Positions 36,601 through 49,690 of a DNA stretch of 64,000 bases are shown here, in pieces; the stretch's first letter is position 1, and the number at the start of each line of letters is the position of its first letter. Both the position numbers and the translations under genes were made by a program. The notes beneath the pieces were generated by a model that was given only the letters and a program-made list of their open reading frames with translations, ran no database searches and was not told the origin of the DNA. Source of the DNA: Promerops cafer (Eukaryota > Chordata > Aves > Passeriformes > Nectariniidae); contig VZSE01008388.1 in NCBI GenBank assembly GCA_013398275.1, positions 1,198,854-1,262,853 on the forward strand. Reading direction: 5' to 3'.

Positions 36601-39600
36601 ATATTGAAATTAGAGCACATTCTTAGTACTAGAAAAACTAAACATTAAATAGTCATGAGTACACTTCATAAGAGTTAGGAACAGCCTCCCAATAATGATT
36701 AGTGTAGTGGTGGAAAGCACTCAGTACTTGTAAGTGGTGTGTCATCACCTCATGAAAAACACTGCATGATGTAATTGCTTGTGAAAGCAGACCCTATGAA
36801 CTTGGCAGTTCCCTCAAGCCCCAAGGTCATTTCTACTTTCTTTTAACATTTGATCCTTTCTTTTAAGTGGACATAATTTTTTAGAGAAGGTACCATATAT
36901 CACTCCATTCTATTGTGGACTAAGCAGAGGCAAAGGGAACAGAGTATTAGGTATTGCCTCAGGTTGTGTTAGACAGTGTGAAAATGCTCCATATTTTATT
37001 CATCAGCCATGTTTTGTCATGGTGTCTGTAGGAATGGACGAGCATACTATGATTAAACTTAATTTAATGCTGGGTTATGGTAATTCTCCTCTCCCACATT
37101 TGGGGAAATATTTTATTAGCTTTGAACGTTGTTGCTACATAGAGGAATATTTGCAGATTGGTTCAGTTTTAAAAAGATGATGTTTTAGCTGTAGAAATGC
37201 TCATTCGGTTAAGAAACAAGGAATTACTGACATTATTTATCCAATATGTTATATGTTTTAAATATCTGTTATCAATGCTATATTCAAATGCAGAGTAAAC
37301 ATGAAAAAAAGTGATCGATTCTTAAGAATCTGGAAAAAGGAGAAAAAACCTCCAGTATTTTATAAATTAGTCCTTCAGATCTCAAAGTAAAAGAAATGGC
37401 TCATATCTCCAAGGGCCAGTTTATTTTGTAAATCTCTATACATCACCAGGACTAACAAAAGGATGGATTGGAATTTTCTGTCAGAACAAAGACAAAGCAT
37501 GAAGTGACCAGTGAGGTCCTGCAGTATAGCACAGCTCCTTGCTATTCTCCTCCTGTTTCAGTCTTCTGCTTTCTTACTCTCTTCAATGTTGCAGTGCAAA
37601 ATTATTCAGCAGGTTGGCTGAGAATAAGAAACTTCATTGCATAATAACTAGTTTCACATAAACTGCAACTCATCTTGGGGTATTTTTTCTAGAAAGCTGG
37701 TTTTCCTTAATTTTCACAATATATACTCAATCTTCAAATAAAGAATCTGCAGCATTGACAATGAGAAGGTACTATAGACTACAATTATGACTATTTTTAA
37801 AAGAATGTGCTTTCTGTTATGTCATAAAAAGCTCTAGCAAGGCTTTTGATCAATTTATCTAGTACTATCTTACCCAGTTTTGTGACAAAAAATAATTTTT
37901 CTTTACTAGTTCATCCAAATCATAGTGACATTTATTACTTCATTCTGTTCTTTGTGCATTGCAAAGAGATAAAATAATGAAAGAACATCTGTCTGTCAAA
38001 TACTCTTCTTCTATTCTCTGTTCATAAAAGTCTCAGTAACAGCAGTGAGATTTATACCTTGTGATGGTGGGAAGCAAGAAGATTTTTTAATTCATATTTC
38101 AGAATTCAGCAGAGTATGGCTTAGAGGTCCTCATCTGCTTCCAGCTATGCTAACTGAAGGGAGTGAGACTTGAGGGTGAATTTGGTAAAAATTAAATAGA
38201 TAATTACTGAAATGTTTTTCGAAACACTAATCTCATAAAAATTGCATTAAAGTTGAAGCCCTGTCACTGGAGTGCCTGATGAATGTGTCAATAAGCTATC
38301 TGTGCTCCCTTCCTAAAGTGAACGGCTCAGTGAGCCCAGTTTTGCCATCTGAATAAAGCAGTCTGGTCTCGCACTGTTGCCACAAAATCACCCCCTTTAC
38401 TGTGCACCCTTCTCTGTTGAGTCCACTAACCCTTGCCAGTAGCTCCATCCTCTCCTGCAGTGAGGAGGAGATTATCCCATTCAGTCCATCTTAATGTCTC
38501 CCTGGAGGCCTGGAGCTAAGCATACACTAGCTTGCTTTTCCCCAGCAAGTATAAAGCATTAATGTCAGATAAGTCACCCATCAGACATTTGTTCCATGCT
38601 CGCTTTCATTTAGCTTCCTGATACCTTGAAAAGATAGATAGCACTCATCTGAAGCAGGCTGGTAGGTGGAAGGGTTGACATAGTTGCTACTGCCTTTTCA
38701 TCTTTGGAGTATTATAGTAGTGGATTAGATGGTATCAATCATACAGAGTTATGTACAATATATGGTGTTTTCTATTTTATGCTTCCAAGTAGAAAGCCCA
38801 GAAGGTCTGTTTTATAAGCTCAATGTACAGTCATATACGTGGTACCTCATGAAAGTAGCTGTTAGCAGTTTGGAATTTTAATTACCTATGACATAATAGC
38901 TTGGAAACATCTATTCTGGACGCTATTGATTTTGTCTGAATTGTACAACTTAGATTTTAAAATTTACATAGATTTCTACAGCTGCACTGATTAAATTTTC
39001 CATTTGCATGACCAGGTCAGGTACTTCTTCGTAAAATGCATTTTATAATATGCAAGCAGCAAAAGGAAGCATCTCTCTCTCTGTAGGGTTTTATTGTTAG
39101 ATTCTTAAAGTCTTTGTATGTAAAGGTACATCCTTCTTAGAGACAAGTTATTATACTGTAAGTTCAACTCTATTAGAAGTCCACTGGATGCTCATACTCT
39201 CACAATGCTATTTTGATGTGGAATACATTCATCAAATTCCAGTGACTATAGAGAGTGATAATGTGTTTTGTTTCCCCAGTGAACTAACTGGAGAGAAATC
39301 ATTGTTTTAACATATAGGAGTATTTTACTGGAAGACTTACTACTTTGCACAGCTTCTTGCACATTTACTGTCCTTGTATAAACATGAAAGCCCACAAAAG
39401 ATGATGTGATTTAGGAAAGCGGTTTCTGCTGACTAAACTCTTTCTCTAAGACACTCCAAGCAAAGAGCTGCATGGATCTGTGCTAGCTCTGTGCAGGACT
39501 GGTGTCAGAGCTCTGCACTGTTCCCCTGCTCCCAAGCAGAGGTATCAAAATACCCTGGACACAATCAGATGCATCTCAATGGGCTCGTTATTCTTGTTTC

Positions 39601-39644
39601 AGCACCAATGTGGCTACAGCTGAGAGTATAGAGGAGGAGAAGGA

Positions 39645-39780
39645 AGTGGCAGGAGGAGGTCAGAAGCATAGTTCAGGAAATTGAGACAGAAATCCTGAGG
39701 CTTAGATAGACTTGGGAAGGATTGGTAGATTTCAGAGCAGGGGCCAGGGACTAGATTCTGGATTCCAGACCTGGATTCAC
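39645..39780 (+). repeat. Unclassified diverged repeat, copy A
   Basis: This segment aligns by eye with 40922-41047 in the same orientation. Shared blocks, in order, are an AGTGG start, AAGGAAATT-like, ATCCT/GTCCT, GATAGACT/GATAAACT, AAGGATTRGTAGAT, CAGAG, GGGACCAGG-like and AGACCTGGATTC. The order is kept with small indels and roughly two-thirds identity, so the similarity is unlikely to be chance. I do not recognise the family; it could be an old tandem duplication or two copies of an ancient interspersed repeat. Confidence 0.6.
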
Positions 39781-40921
39781 CTGACAGTATTTTGAGCTGA
39801 GGCTTGGCTATGAAAAGGATGAGAACCCCTGAACTAGGAAATCTAAGAGTGTGAAAAGATAAATCATGTACAGGCTAACTTTTCCCTGTCAATTTCTCCA
39901 GATATAAAATGATGACAGTAATTTTCAGGGATTTATAGGCACACTGAAAAGTGTGCTTCAAATGTTTGTATATCATGTTTTTCCTTAGAATATGCTTTCC
40001 AAAAGAAGATTGCTTATTTCCCTATTTGGGGATTTTTTCTACTGCTGTGGAAACAGAACTGAATACTGATATTTAATTATTTTTTTTTATTTTAAATTGT
40101 AGCTAGTTTAGAATCTGGACATCTCAGTTGTCTCATAAAGATGTTTGTCTATAAATCCAGATATGCCATATCTCTGTGTTTGGAAGGCCTCCCTCTCCTG
40201 CACCGCTTAAAGTATTCATTGAGATTTCCTTTAAATTATGCAGTGGGAAGAGACTGGTAGAGCACTGATAATTATGAGGAGAATCAGCTATGAAAGGATT
40301 GCTCTGAAACGCATACTGCAGAATATATTTCTGTGTGTCTGTGTGTGCCAGAACCCTCACCTGAGAAAAAAAATTTAATCCATATCTACACTGAAGAAAT
40401 TGCTTTCAGACCAAAGAAGTTTGGATTTATCAGGATTCACCCACCTCACCCAAATTCAGAGAGCTTTACAAGAGTTCCTCCTCTGTTCTTGTGTGGCTCT
40501 TATGAGGAGAAAGCCTGGGTAATGGATAGCCACAGAAAAGCAAAAACTGTGTGTGATGGGAGAATGCAAAAAACTGTGTGAGATGCAAGAAGCAGCTGCT
40601 ATCAGAGCTTCTAAAAACTGCATCCAGTGAGGAGCTCACATTCAGAGTCCAGTCCTCCAGATGTTACTTTTCTGAGACTAACACATGGGTGATCTGCATT
40701 ACTTAAAAGTTCTTTAGGTAATTTTCAATGTTCAAACACACATTTTTATGCAAGCTAACAGCAGACTGGCAGAAAATACATAAAATACAATATTCATGGT
40801 AAATTATTGTAGCAGTCCAACATAGCCTATAGAGTTTTTTTCTATTCCAGTTTTAATGACCATGTTTCACAGTGAAGCTAAAATTCTCAAGGAAGTATGA
40901 AAGAAGGAGTAGCATCAGTGC
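39781..40921. other. Noncoding spacer between the two repeat copies
   Basis: About 1.1 kb without a gene. An 82-codon forward frame at 40333-40581 and a 75-codon reverse frame at 40133-40360 show no family features. Similarity between the flanking repeat copies does not obviously extend into this spacer. Confidence 0.5.
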
Positions 40922-41047
40922 AGTGGTAAAGGGAGGGCAGAATCACAATCAAGGAAATTTTAACAAAAAGTCCTTAGTCTCCGATAAACTCAGAAAGGAT
41001 TAGTAGATGACAGAGGAAGGGACCAGGACAAGGCAGACCTGGATTCC
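40922..41047 (+). repeat. Unclassified diverged repeat, copy B
   Basis: Second copy of the repeat at 39645-39780, about 1.28 kb downstream and in the same orientation. It ends with the shared AGACCTGGATTC block at about 41036-41047. No target-site duplications, poly-A tail or tRNA-like promoter boxes are apparent at either copy. Confidence 0.6.
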
Positions 41048-44000
41048 TGAATCATGGGACACTGGTGGATTTTTCAGCCTTTTATCTGAGCCAAAACAGA
41101 TAATTTTAATACTTTAGGGGTTTGGTTGTTCTTTTTCCTGAATCATTTCTCACTACTTCTCACTCCTATTTTTAGCAAAGCTCTTAACCAAGAAGATAAA
41201 GCTAATCAACTCACAGAATAAATATGAAATTCCTCTAAGCAAAATCCAAAGGGCAGCATGAATTTGATTAATTTTTTTTTCTCTGTATATACTTGGTAAC
41301 TAGCTAATACAATATAATATTAAAAATAAAGACAGCGCATATAAACAAACAGTGATGAAGAATGTCATCATATTCAACAAAGTGTGGCTAATCTGTATGG
41401 CTTTAACACTCTTAAAGATTTCTAAACCAGATAATATGTTTGGAACAGTGTTTCCTTTGAATTGCCCAGTGGTGTTCACCTGTTCATTTCAGGGCTAACT
41501 TAAAGGTGCTTTAGTGAGCCTTAAGTTCCAGCTGTTAGTTAGTTGTGGTGCTGCTTCATTCAAGAGAAATTCTGCAGTTACTGGCTGTCCTCCTTATCAC
41601 TGCTTAGGCAAACAGCATGGGATTCTGCAAATGAGGAACAAGGAATATATGAAAAAACAGCAATGAAAAAAATCTTGTCTAGACACGTGCAACTTCAGTG
41701 TTCAGGTTTTCATGGAGACAAAAAACATCCCTTTGAATGAACATGTGTGTATGTATGCTGTAGAGCAAGAGTTTTACTTCTGTAGCTAAGCTTGGACTGT
41801 GCTCTCTTTGGAGATCAAGGTTTCCATCTCTTGGTTATATGTGAAGAAAATAATGTGTTACTGCATAAAACTGCTGCAAACTTTACTTTCTCTTTGAATA
41901 AGTGATTGATTTTACAAGGAAGGCTGTTCATTAGATTTACATTTCTTTTTAAAGTATATTCTTGAAGAAACTTAACATGGGGGTTTTAACAGGGTTTTGA
42001 TTATTCCAATTGATTTCATTAGAAACATTTAGACACCTTGAATCTTCTAAATAATTTACATTCAGTGCAGAGTAACTATGTGTTGATAATTCCTGGGGTT
42101 TTTTCTTGTAATTGCTAGTCTATTTTTACTAATATTCCTAACTAAAGGTATGTTATGCAATAAAACAGATAACAATCTTTTTTCACAGTTTTATTTTTCT
42201 TTGAAGATCTAGTCATCCATTTTATTTTTTAGCCATTGCAGTATTTCTCCCCTCGGTTAAATACATTACATATGTATTAACTCAACTGAAGTGCTGAGAT
42301 GCACAAAAAATTCACAACCTATCACCCTTTGAGCCATGAGATTGTTATGAGATATGGTGCAAGAAATAATGTGTGCAGTGTGCACTGGTAGACTGGCCAA
42401 TTTACCATGTACTTTGCATTTGATTCACTTGCTAAAAATCTGTATTTATATTTATATTTATTTCTAATAGTTCATGTAGAAGGATCTGGAAATGCTTATA
42501 TTGAGGTGATATTTACTGTAGGAAATATAGTAGCTATTTTGGAGTGCCATTAAATATTTGCAAGAAAGCAGAGGAATGGCTGCTGCAACAGAAATGACTG
42601 TGAGGTGGAGTTAAGCAGGCAGACAGTAAATGGTCCAGTCAAGGCAATTTTTAAGTACTTGAGAAAAAAGGCCACACATGATTGAATCTTAACTTGGACT
42701 AGACTGACAGGACATTAGGGATATAGTTACAGAGTCATGAGACAGAATTAGATTGCACTGAAAATGTGAGACCATCTCAGGTCATCCTGGTCTTCACCAT
42801 GCAGAGTATAGGCATGAAGTGGTGATGTAGAAACCTAAGGTAAAAATTGCATGACAGTCCAATCCCATCATAAGAATACAGTCCTGAAAAACTGTTGCCT
42901 GTTGGTGGGAATTAGATATATAAGGGGAATACCCAGCTAGGAATTTCCTAGTATGATGAGGATTATTAAATGCACTCTTTAGGAGTTCTGAATAATTTTC
43001 ATATTTTTGTAGTACTAGTTTATGGTACCAGATGCTCCCTCAAATAATGTGCTACTGACCATGTTGAAAAGCTTTGCAGAAGTTCATGGATTAAATACTA
43101 AAGTTTGGAACTTTGATAGAAGTTGATTTCCATTTCTCTTCTCATACAGAAATTTTCTTACTATTCAGGAAGCTTTTATTGACCTTATTTCTTGGTTAGT
43201 AAAGATAAAAACCTGTTAATTTAGAGCAGGGTTTTTTGGTTGTGAAAGATATCAATAGTTTGTAGATATTGATTAAGAAGTTAGGTTATAATAATAAGTA
43301 AAATGGTAATAAGTCTGTTGTAAGTTTTTTGACAATGATATACAAATGCATTTTAATGCATTAGTTGATATAGTTCAGAGCTATTTACATTCTGTATCCA
43401 GTGCAGACCAAATAAAACATAAAGGGCATAACTCAGTGTGCTTTGCTCTGTGTGATGGTTTGTAATGAAGTAACTCCCCATGCTCTAGCAATCTGGTAAA
43501 AGGAACAGGTATTAATTAGGCATTACAAATATATTGTTTTTTTCTAAAGATGTTCCTTCTAAAACAATTTGTTCCTGATTCCAGTCTGCTAAAACATCAG
43601 AGATAAAGCCACATAGTTTTCTTGTATTGTTCTTTAAATATCAGAAAGGGGAAGGTACATATTTTAGTGTGAAGAAGTGAGAAGATGGTAGCTCTGTCTT
43701 TTCTGCAGTGTGCCTTTAAGTAGATGAAGAGAGAATTAAAGCCTCTCCATCTTTTTTGACTCAACAAATAGAGTTTTCTCAGCCTCTTTTCACAAGAACC
43801 ATTTTATAGAATGCTACTTTTTGTGAGAGAACCAGGGAAATTGTTTGTTTGGGGTTTTTTTTTACCTTATCAAATATCACTTGCAAGACTTTTCTGCCTT
43901 TTTTGGATGGTCTCAGGTAAACTAGATGCAATGCCAATCAAATGTCGGAGCAAGGTTTCATGATCATGGTCCCATGCATTTCTAGTTTATGCATAAGCAT

Positions 44001-44447
44001 ACTTGTGATTCCTTTAGAAATTTAATTCTTGGTACCTTGTGAAGTTATCTTCATAAAATCCATTATAACAAACTTCACCTACCTCCAAACTGAATCTCAT
44101 TCTAAATCATGTCCCCTTTGAGATGGCTAATAGAATCTATCTTTAATCGAGGATTTATTTTTGTTGTATTTACTTATTGTGAACATGACTATAAGAAAGA
44201 GATCTTAAACTGTGTAAGTCATGATGCAGAAGCTGTCTTCCCCATGCTCAAGACAATAAGAAAGGAAATGGTGGCTGTATTTTTCTTTAAGTGGTAGATT
44301 TCCAGTGGAATTCAGGTTAGGAGAACCAATCATGAGGGAGTGACCTTTCATTGCTACAAAAATCTCTAGGCTCTTGTCATCTCACAAGCATACAGAGAGA
44401 ATTATTCTGTATTCTAAAATCTTTTTATTTTGAAACTCAAAATAAAT
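41048..44447. other. Noncoding sequence, no gene seen
   Basis: AT-rich unique DNA. A short (ATTTAT)3 simple repeat lies near 42442-42463. Open frames are no longer than 65 codons and have no recognisable products. Confidence 0.5.
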
Positions 44448-44795
44448 CATAGAATCATAGGATGGTTTGGATTGGGGGACCTTTAAAGGCTGTGTAGTCT
44501 GACTCCCCTGCAATGAGTGGGACTTCTTCAATGGGAGCAGGCTGACCATACAACATGACCTTGGATGTTTCCAGGGATGGGGCATCTACCACCACTCTGG
44601 GCAATCTGTTAGTGTTTCAAAACCCTCATTGTAAAAAACTTCCTTATATCTTATCTAAACCAACACTTTTTTAGTTTTAGTTTTTACCCCTGGTCCTATC
44701 TCTACAGGCCCTGCTAAAAAGTCTGTCCCAATCTTTCTATAAGCCCACTTTAATTATTGAAAGGCTGCAATACATTTTCCCTGAAGATTTATATA
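44448..44795 (-). mobile_element. CR1 LINE 3' end, reverse orientation
   Basis: The forward strand begins with the reverse complement of the CR1 terminal octamers (ATCATAGAATCATAGGATGG at about 44448), then reads through the whole CR1 3' UTR in reverse: CCAGGGATGGGGCATCTACC, CTCTGGGCAATCTGTT, CTTATATCTTATCTAAACC, CCTGGTCCTATC and AGGCTGCAAT. It is 5' truncated at about 44795 and moderately diverged. It contains no ORF2. The orientation is opposite to the 20.6 kb copy, so it is an independent insertion. Confidence 0.93.
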
Positions 44796-47700
44796 TATCA
44801 ACCTACAGAGCAGTGATCAATGGAACCTTTTAGTCTCTAGTCTCACCAATTTCACAAAGAAGAATATAAGCATCATATCTGAGCCCTTGAGAATCCATGA
44901 AATGTAGTTATTATGAGCTGCTGCATCTTAGTAAGTAGGAAGTTGTGTGGAAATCTTATTCACATAACAATGTGGTGCCATTGCCTTCTTGCCATCTATG
45001 CAGGGTTTGTTTTGTGACAGAATGTCTTACTGCGTGATTTCAGGAGGAAGCAAATGACAGATTGGATGTGTCATTATGGAGTGTCCATCTGTCCATTATT
45101 GGTCTAGTGAGCGATGATTTTCTCCATAAATAATGACTTTTGAAAAATAAAAGACTTCAATTCCTCCCGCCTGTTACCTAACAGGCGAGTATAGAAATCT
45201 TTTTGAATATATCCTTAACAGAAGGTCATTTTAAGAACATTTTAAGAACAGTTCAAGTAGCTGTTCCTCAAGGGATGAAGAAATTTTCACTTCAGAGATT
45301 TGTAGCTTCATAATAACATCAGGGTGGTTCATGAACTTTAGCAGAGTTTTCTAAATTTCTTGCCTTAGAGGAGAATAACAGCAAAGAGATTGTTCTAGAA
45401 TCTGTTAGTGTTTTAATATGTCTAATTCACTTCATAAGTGTTGGTTATCTATTTGTTGTTGCAAAGTTACAGATACTTAATCCAGTACTTTTTACTTGAC
45501 ATCTTTCTATGGATTTTGAGATGGCTATTACTAAAAATGAAAGGCACAAGGGACAAATAAAATTTGAGATATGAATAGTTTTCACTGATCTATTTATTTA
45601 GATTGTTTTATGTCTGGAGGGGTTTGATATGTTAACACTCTCCTCTCAACTCAAGTCACGAAACAGATATGCACCTTTGGATTAAACTCAATTATAGCGA
45701 GTCATATTTTCTCTGAAGAGCCAGATAAGCTTTTCTAAAGGGATAGTGGCACTATAACGAGAAGTACCAGCATTTGCTACAGAGCACATTAACACCCATA
45801 TCCTTGATAGCAATTTGGTAAGTCAAATTGTTGCAACTTCTTTGTTAGCTAGAGATCTGCTCACATGAAGGAAGACACATTCTAGAAGAAAAATACAAAA
45901 AATTTAGGGAGAAAATGTTAGCACAACTTGTTATATCTTAATGCCTAACTGAAGGCACCAAAATCCATGTTTGGGAAGTGAAATACAGGATCCAAATGTC
46001 AGAGGTGTGGTCTTATATGTAGGTAAATATGAAGGCAAGTATTTGATTTCTATCTTAATATTGTACATTTGAAAATTTCTTCCAACACTTGCAGTCAACT
46101 ATTCAACCAGTTCTGTATGTGATGCTGGATATTTTACAGCACTGCCAATTAAATCATGAAGGTCAGCCACAATACAGCCTTGAGAAGTACCTACACAATT
46201 AATTATGGCAATTTACTTAATTCAGTTCTGCCTTATGCTTTTAAGCACTTTGGGAAATTAATAGCTTTGGTGATTAGTGTAATAGAAACTGAAAAAATAG
46301 GTGTCTATTTTATCTTTGATGTGTCTCTGCTAGCACTCATTATAGTGCTTAAAGCCCCTAGATATTTAAATGTCACAGCAATAAATAGTCTTTCCTCACA
46401 TGCACACTATTTTGCTTATGCTGTCTGCAAACCGTTATTGAGAATAAATTATGGAATTGAGATGAATTTCTATCATGTAATTGTATTAGGAAAATATGTT
46501 TCTTTTAGTATATACTCATATGAATTCTTGTCGGAGACAATTCTGTACAGATGTATTCTTCTAAAAGACAAGATATTTCCAGGCTTCAAAAAATGCATGT
46601 TAACACTGTAAGAAACTTGGTTTCTCAATTAGGTGACCTCGGGTGCTTGCTTTTTCAGTGCTGCAAAGCAGAGTGATATCAGGAATGAATCAGATAAACA
46701 AGAGGTGTGACTATTACTTCTCCACCCTAAGCAAAAAGCTGACACACACTTGTATTTGATTACCAGTCAGGTTGCACTTTTCAGGACTGCCAGCCCTGTT
46801 GGTACATTACTTATTTTGTCGTTCCACCTGTGCTCAATTAGTTTTGACTGTCCTTGAAGATTCCTGATACCAAAGCCTCTAGACTTGCAGGGATAAATCA
46901 GCTCCTAAAAACATTACCTGTCTGTGCTGACTAATGCTTGGTTAATAGTGAAGAAGCAGACAGGGAACTGAAAAATCACCATCTTGACTATCAGAAGGGC
47001 AGTGATTGCCAATAAATATTAGCACTGTAACTCAACTTTAAAGTAATGTCTACTGTCTGTTCCTCAAAACAATAATTGATGAAACTTGGTAATTTGTTTT
47101 TAGAAGAGTTTTGTCTAGATCTACTTCTAAGCTGAATTTCTCAGATCATGGAGTTTTCCTGTCTAAAGGTACATACAATTTTTGTATATTTTTTGGTGTC
47201 CTTTGCCTGAAAAAAAGGACTTTTTTTTTTAAAAAAAGAAAGTTCAAGGAACTTTGACGTTGTTCCATAAAGGTTGAGAGTGGTTGCATGGGATAAGTTA
47301 TAATACACATTAGGACAAATTGAATTCTGAATACGATTGGAAAAAGTGGTTGATTTTTAAATTCACTTAAGCTTTTAGATTTTCTGAGATTTCAGAGACA
47401 ATGGCTTAGTAGCTCCTTATTGTTAAAAAATTGCATCTTAACAGTAACTTTAATATCTCAATTATTTGCTTGTAAGTACTTGTTGCCTTTCTCCCTCTTT
47501 TGAATCTTCTGGGTTTTTTTAAGTTTTATTCCCTGTGTAGATTCTGTTCTATAGTTATGTCAGTTCTTACTAAAAATTTTATACAAGTTAAATGGACAGT
47601 TTTGCAGTTGTAAGTCTGAAACAGGTTTCCAGTCAGTTTTTCACTAGTGCAAAGACACAAAACTACAGAAAATCATCCATATGAATTGTAAACGTGTAGG

Positions 47701-49489
47701 TATAGTGAGAAACTAACCTTTTAATGTTTTCCACTGTTAGCTTCCTTTGGCATTTTATCCACTGTTTGATAGCCTTGGATATTACTGTTCTCAAGTGTGC
47801 TTTTGAACACCCACATCTGAATACAAAGTGGGCAGTGCCCACAAGCTTCTTCTCTACCCCTGATATCTATAGGAAGGAAAGGTGGGCATGCAGGACTCAT
47901 GCGGGTGTCAGCAAACTCCAAAAATTTGAAAGATATGGATCATCACCCCACACACCATGTTTGCTTCCCAAGGAAAAGCAAGATATCCAGCTTATTCTGC
48001 TGTTTTCTTGACAGATGGTACAAATGCTATCAACTGCCAACTGCTGGCCAGTGTAGTATTTTGAAACTGGTGATGCCCTTTTCTCTAGCACACAGCCTTG
48101 CTCTGCTTCTCAGTCAAGCTGGATCCAAGTACTAATCTGAACTTAATAAAACTTGGGAAATGTAGTAGATACTGTGATGAAGTGAAGCTAAATGTGGACA
48201 GTCTTGGTTCAAAACCTAAGCAGCCACATGCTCCCTTATGACTGCAGGATCAAAGTAATAGTTTTGCAAAGTTTGCAAAATTAGCATAGAAACCTAAGAG
48301 GATCAGACATTGTGGACAATGCAGTATGTTTATGCAGAAGTGAAGGACCTGATTTGCTCAGTTTGTGACATCAACATGATAAATAGTGTCTTCCAAGGAT
48401 GTTAGAGGGTGAGTAGGATCAAGTATCTCTTTTAAAATTAATATTTATGTGACTGAAGTGTTCCACTTATAATCTATACTCTTATTTACATAGCTCTACA
48501 ATCTATTTTATCACCAATTAAAATATCTTATATTATTCTCATGTTTTATCCACTCTGAAAAAGAGCAGCATGACAAAACCTATGATTTTAATCATTTTAT
48601 GTGCTTATCTTCCTTCTTAAAATGAATGTATGCACACACAATTTAATATCAGTAGATCATACTGTATCATCTTACTTTCAGTAGAACTTCTGTTTGGAAT
48701 CATCAGGAAGAGTACTTAAATGTTGGTGACATCATATCACTCAGTCAAACTAGCAGAATGTTAGACCTGCCCATTATATGTGAGCAGGATTAGTTATGTT
48801 AGTATTGTAGTTGTCAAATGTACTGTGGCATGAATATTAACAATAAAACAGATTTGAATTTCATGAGTATGTTTTGAAAAACGACTGTGAGATTGCCATC
48901 TCATGCCATGATTTTAAAACTTATAGAGTGCACTAATCTGACAAAAGCCAGGAACTGAGTCTGGGGTTTTGCAGAGTTATCACTGTATTCATGCTTTTGC
49001 TTTTTTGTTTTTCAAATAAGAAAGATCTCTCTTGGAAATGTGGATAAGCAATATGTAGTTGTACATATATGCACATGTCTATTCATTGGATAATATAAAT
49101 AAGATTGGAAGAATATCAATATATTATCTCACCAATCCTCACCAGCCTGCCATAATTCCTGTATTACTATACAACCATTTCCAAAATGATAGTGCTTCCT
49201 TCAGGCAATTGTTTAGACATTGGTTCTTCTATTACAAGGTGTTTTCTAACATCTGTTATAAATATTTCTTGCTGAAATTCAAACATTATTGTAAATAATA
49301 TTCAGAGAACACTTGCAGAAAATTTTTGTGCTCTTATTTTCTAAAATACTAGGTCTTTGATACATTTATTTATATTTGCCCTTTTTTTCTCCCCATAGAA
49401 CAAACATTCAATTTTCTTTCCGCTATAGTTTGTAATTACTTGGGGGTGGTGTTTTCTTCTCTGCAGTCTTCTCAGTTGTTCCACATCTT
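44796..49489. other. Noncoding interval; longest chance-level open frame
   Basis: No supported gene. The longest Met-initiated open frame of the window, 151 codons at 46156-46611 forward, lies here. Its predicted product is rich in hydrophobic residues with no recognisable domain, there is no promoter or splice context, and a frame of this length is not unexpected by chance in 64 kb of six-frame AT-rich DNA. A perfect GC-rich 8-bp hairpin lies at 45168. A tandem of ATTTTAAGAAC lies near 45226-45250. A T10/A7 hairpin-like stretch lies at 47198-47238. Confidence 0.5.
45168..45187. repeat. Perfect 8-bp GC-rich hairpin
   Basis: CGCCTGTT at 45168-45175 is exactly complementary to AACAGGCG at 45180-45187 around the 4-nt loop ACCT. 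Two CpG sites survive in an otherwise CpG-poor region. No T-run follows directly, so a terminator reading is not supported, and the context is not bacterial. Confidence 0.8.
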
Positions 49490-49690
49490 GTATGTGTGAC
49501 AATGCTTAGCAGTCAGCCTTGTAATCCAGGTGGGGCTCTACCAGTATTGAGCAGAGTGATTTCATTGAGTGTTACCTGGTAATCATTGTACACAATAATT
49601 GATTTTTCATGGCATCACATTGCTGTTGACATATGTTTCAGTTCAGTTATGTTGCACATCCATTTTCAAGAGAATGCTGTTTATGTGGTT
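49490..49690 (-). mobile_element. Old CR1 LINE relic, reverse orientation
   Basis: The forward strand contains CCAGGTGGGGCTCTACCAGT followed by ATTGAGCAGAGTGA, matching the reverse complement of the 3' coding part of CR1 (commonly CCAGGTGTGGCCTCACCAGTGCTGAGTAGAG). About 100 bp further on, CATGGCATCACATTGCTGTTGACATATG follows the CR1 order. It is heavily decayed and codes for nothing. It may extend some tens of bases each way. Confidence 0.6.

Larger units (their letters stand above)
22408..39644. other. Long unique noncoding interval, no gene seen
   Basis: About 17 kb of AT-rich sequence with only short, scattered open frames, none resembling a known protein. It holds a 16-base T-run at 26141, a near-perfect 27-bp palindrome at 23627 and an ATATTCAAAT-type tandem near 30588-30618. 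The AT-rich (ATA/ATT) stretch at 34860-34895 is simple repeat. Two stretches, about 29160-29640 and 38230-38640, have more balanced composition and dense binding-site-like words and may be conserved regulatory elements. Confidence 0.55.

Noticed and set aside
48200..48240. tRNA B-box-like GGTTCAAAACC
   Set aside because: No matching A box, cloverleaf arms or anticodon stem could be drawn around it.
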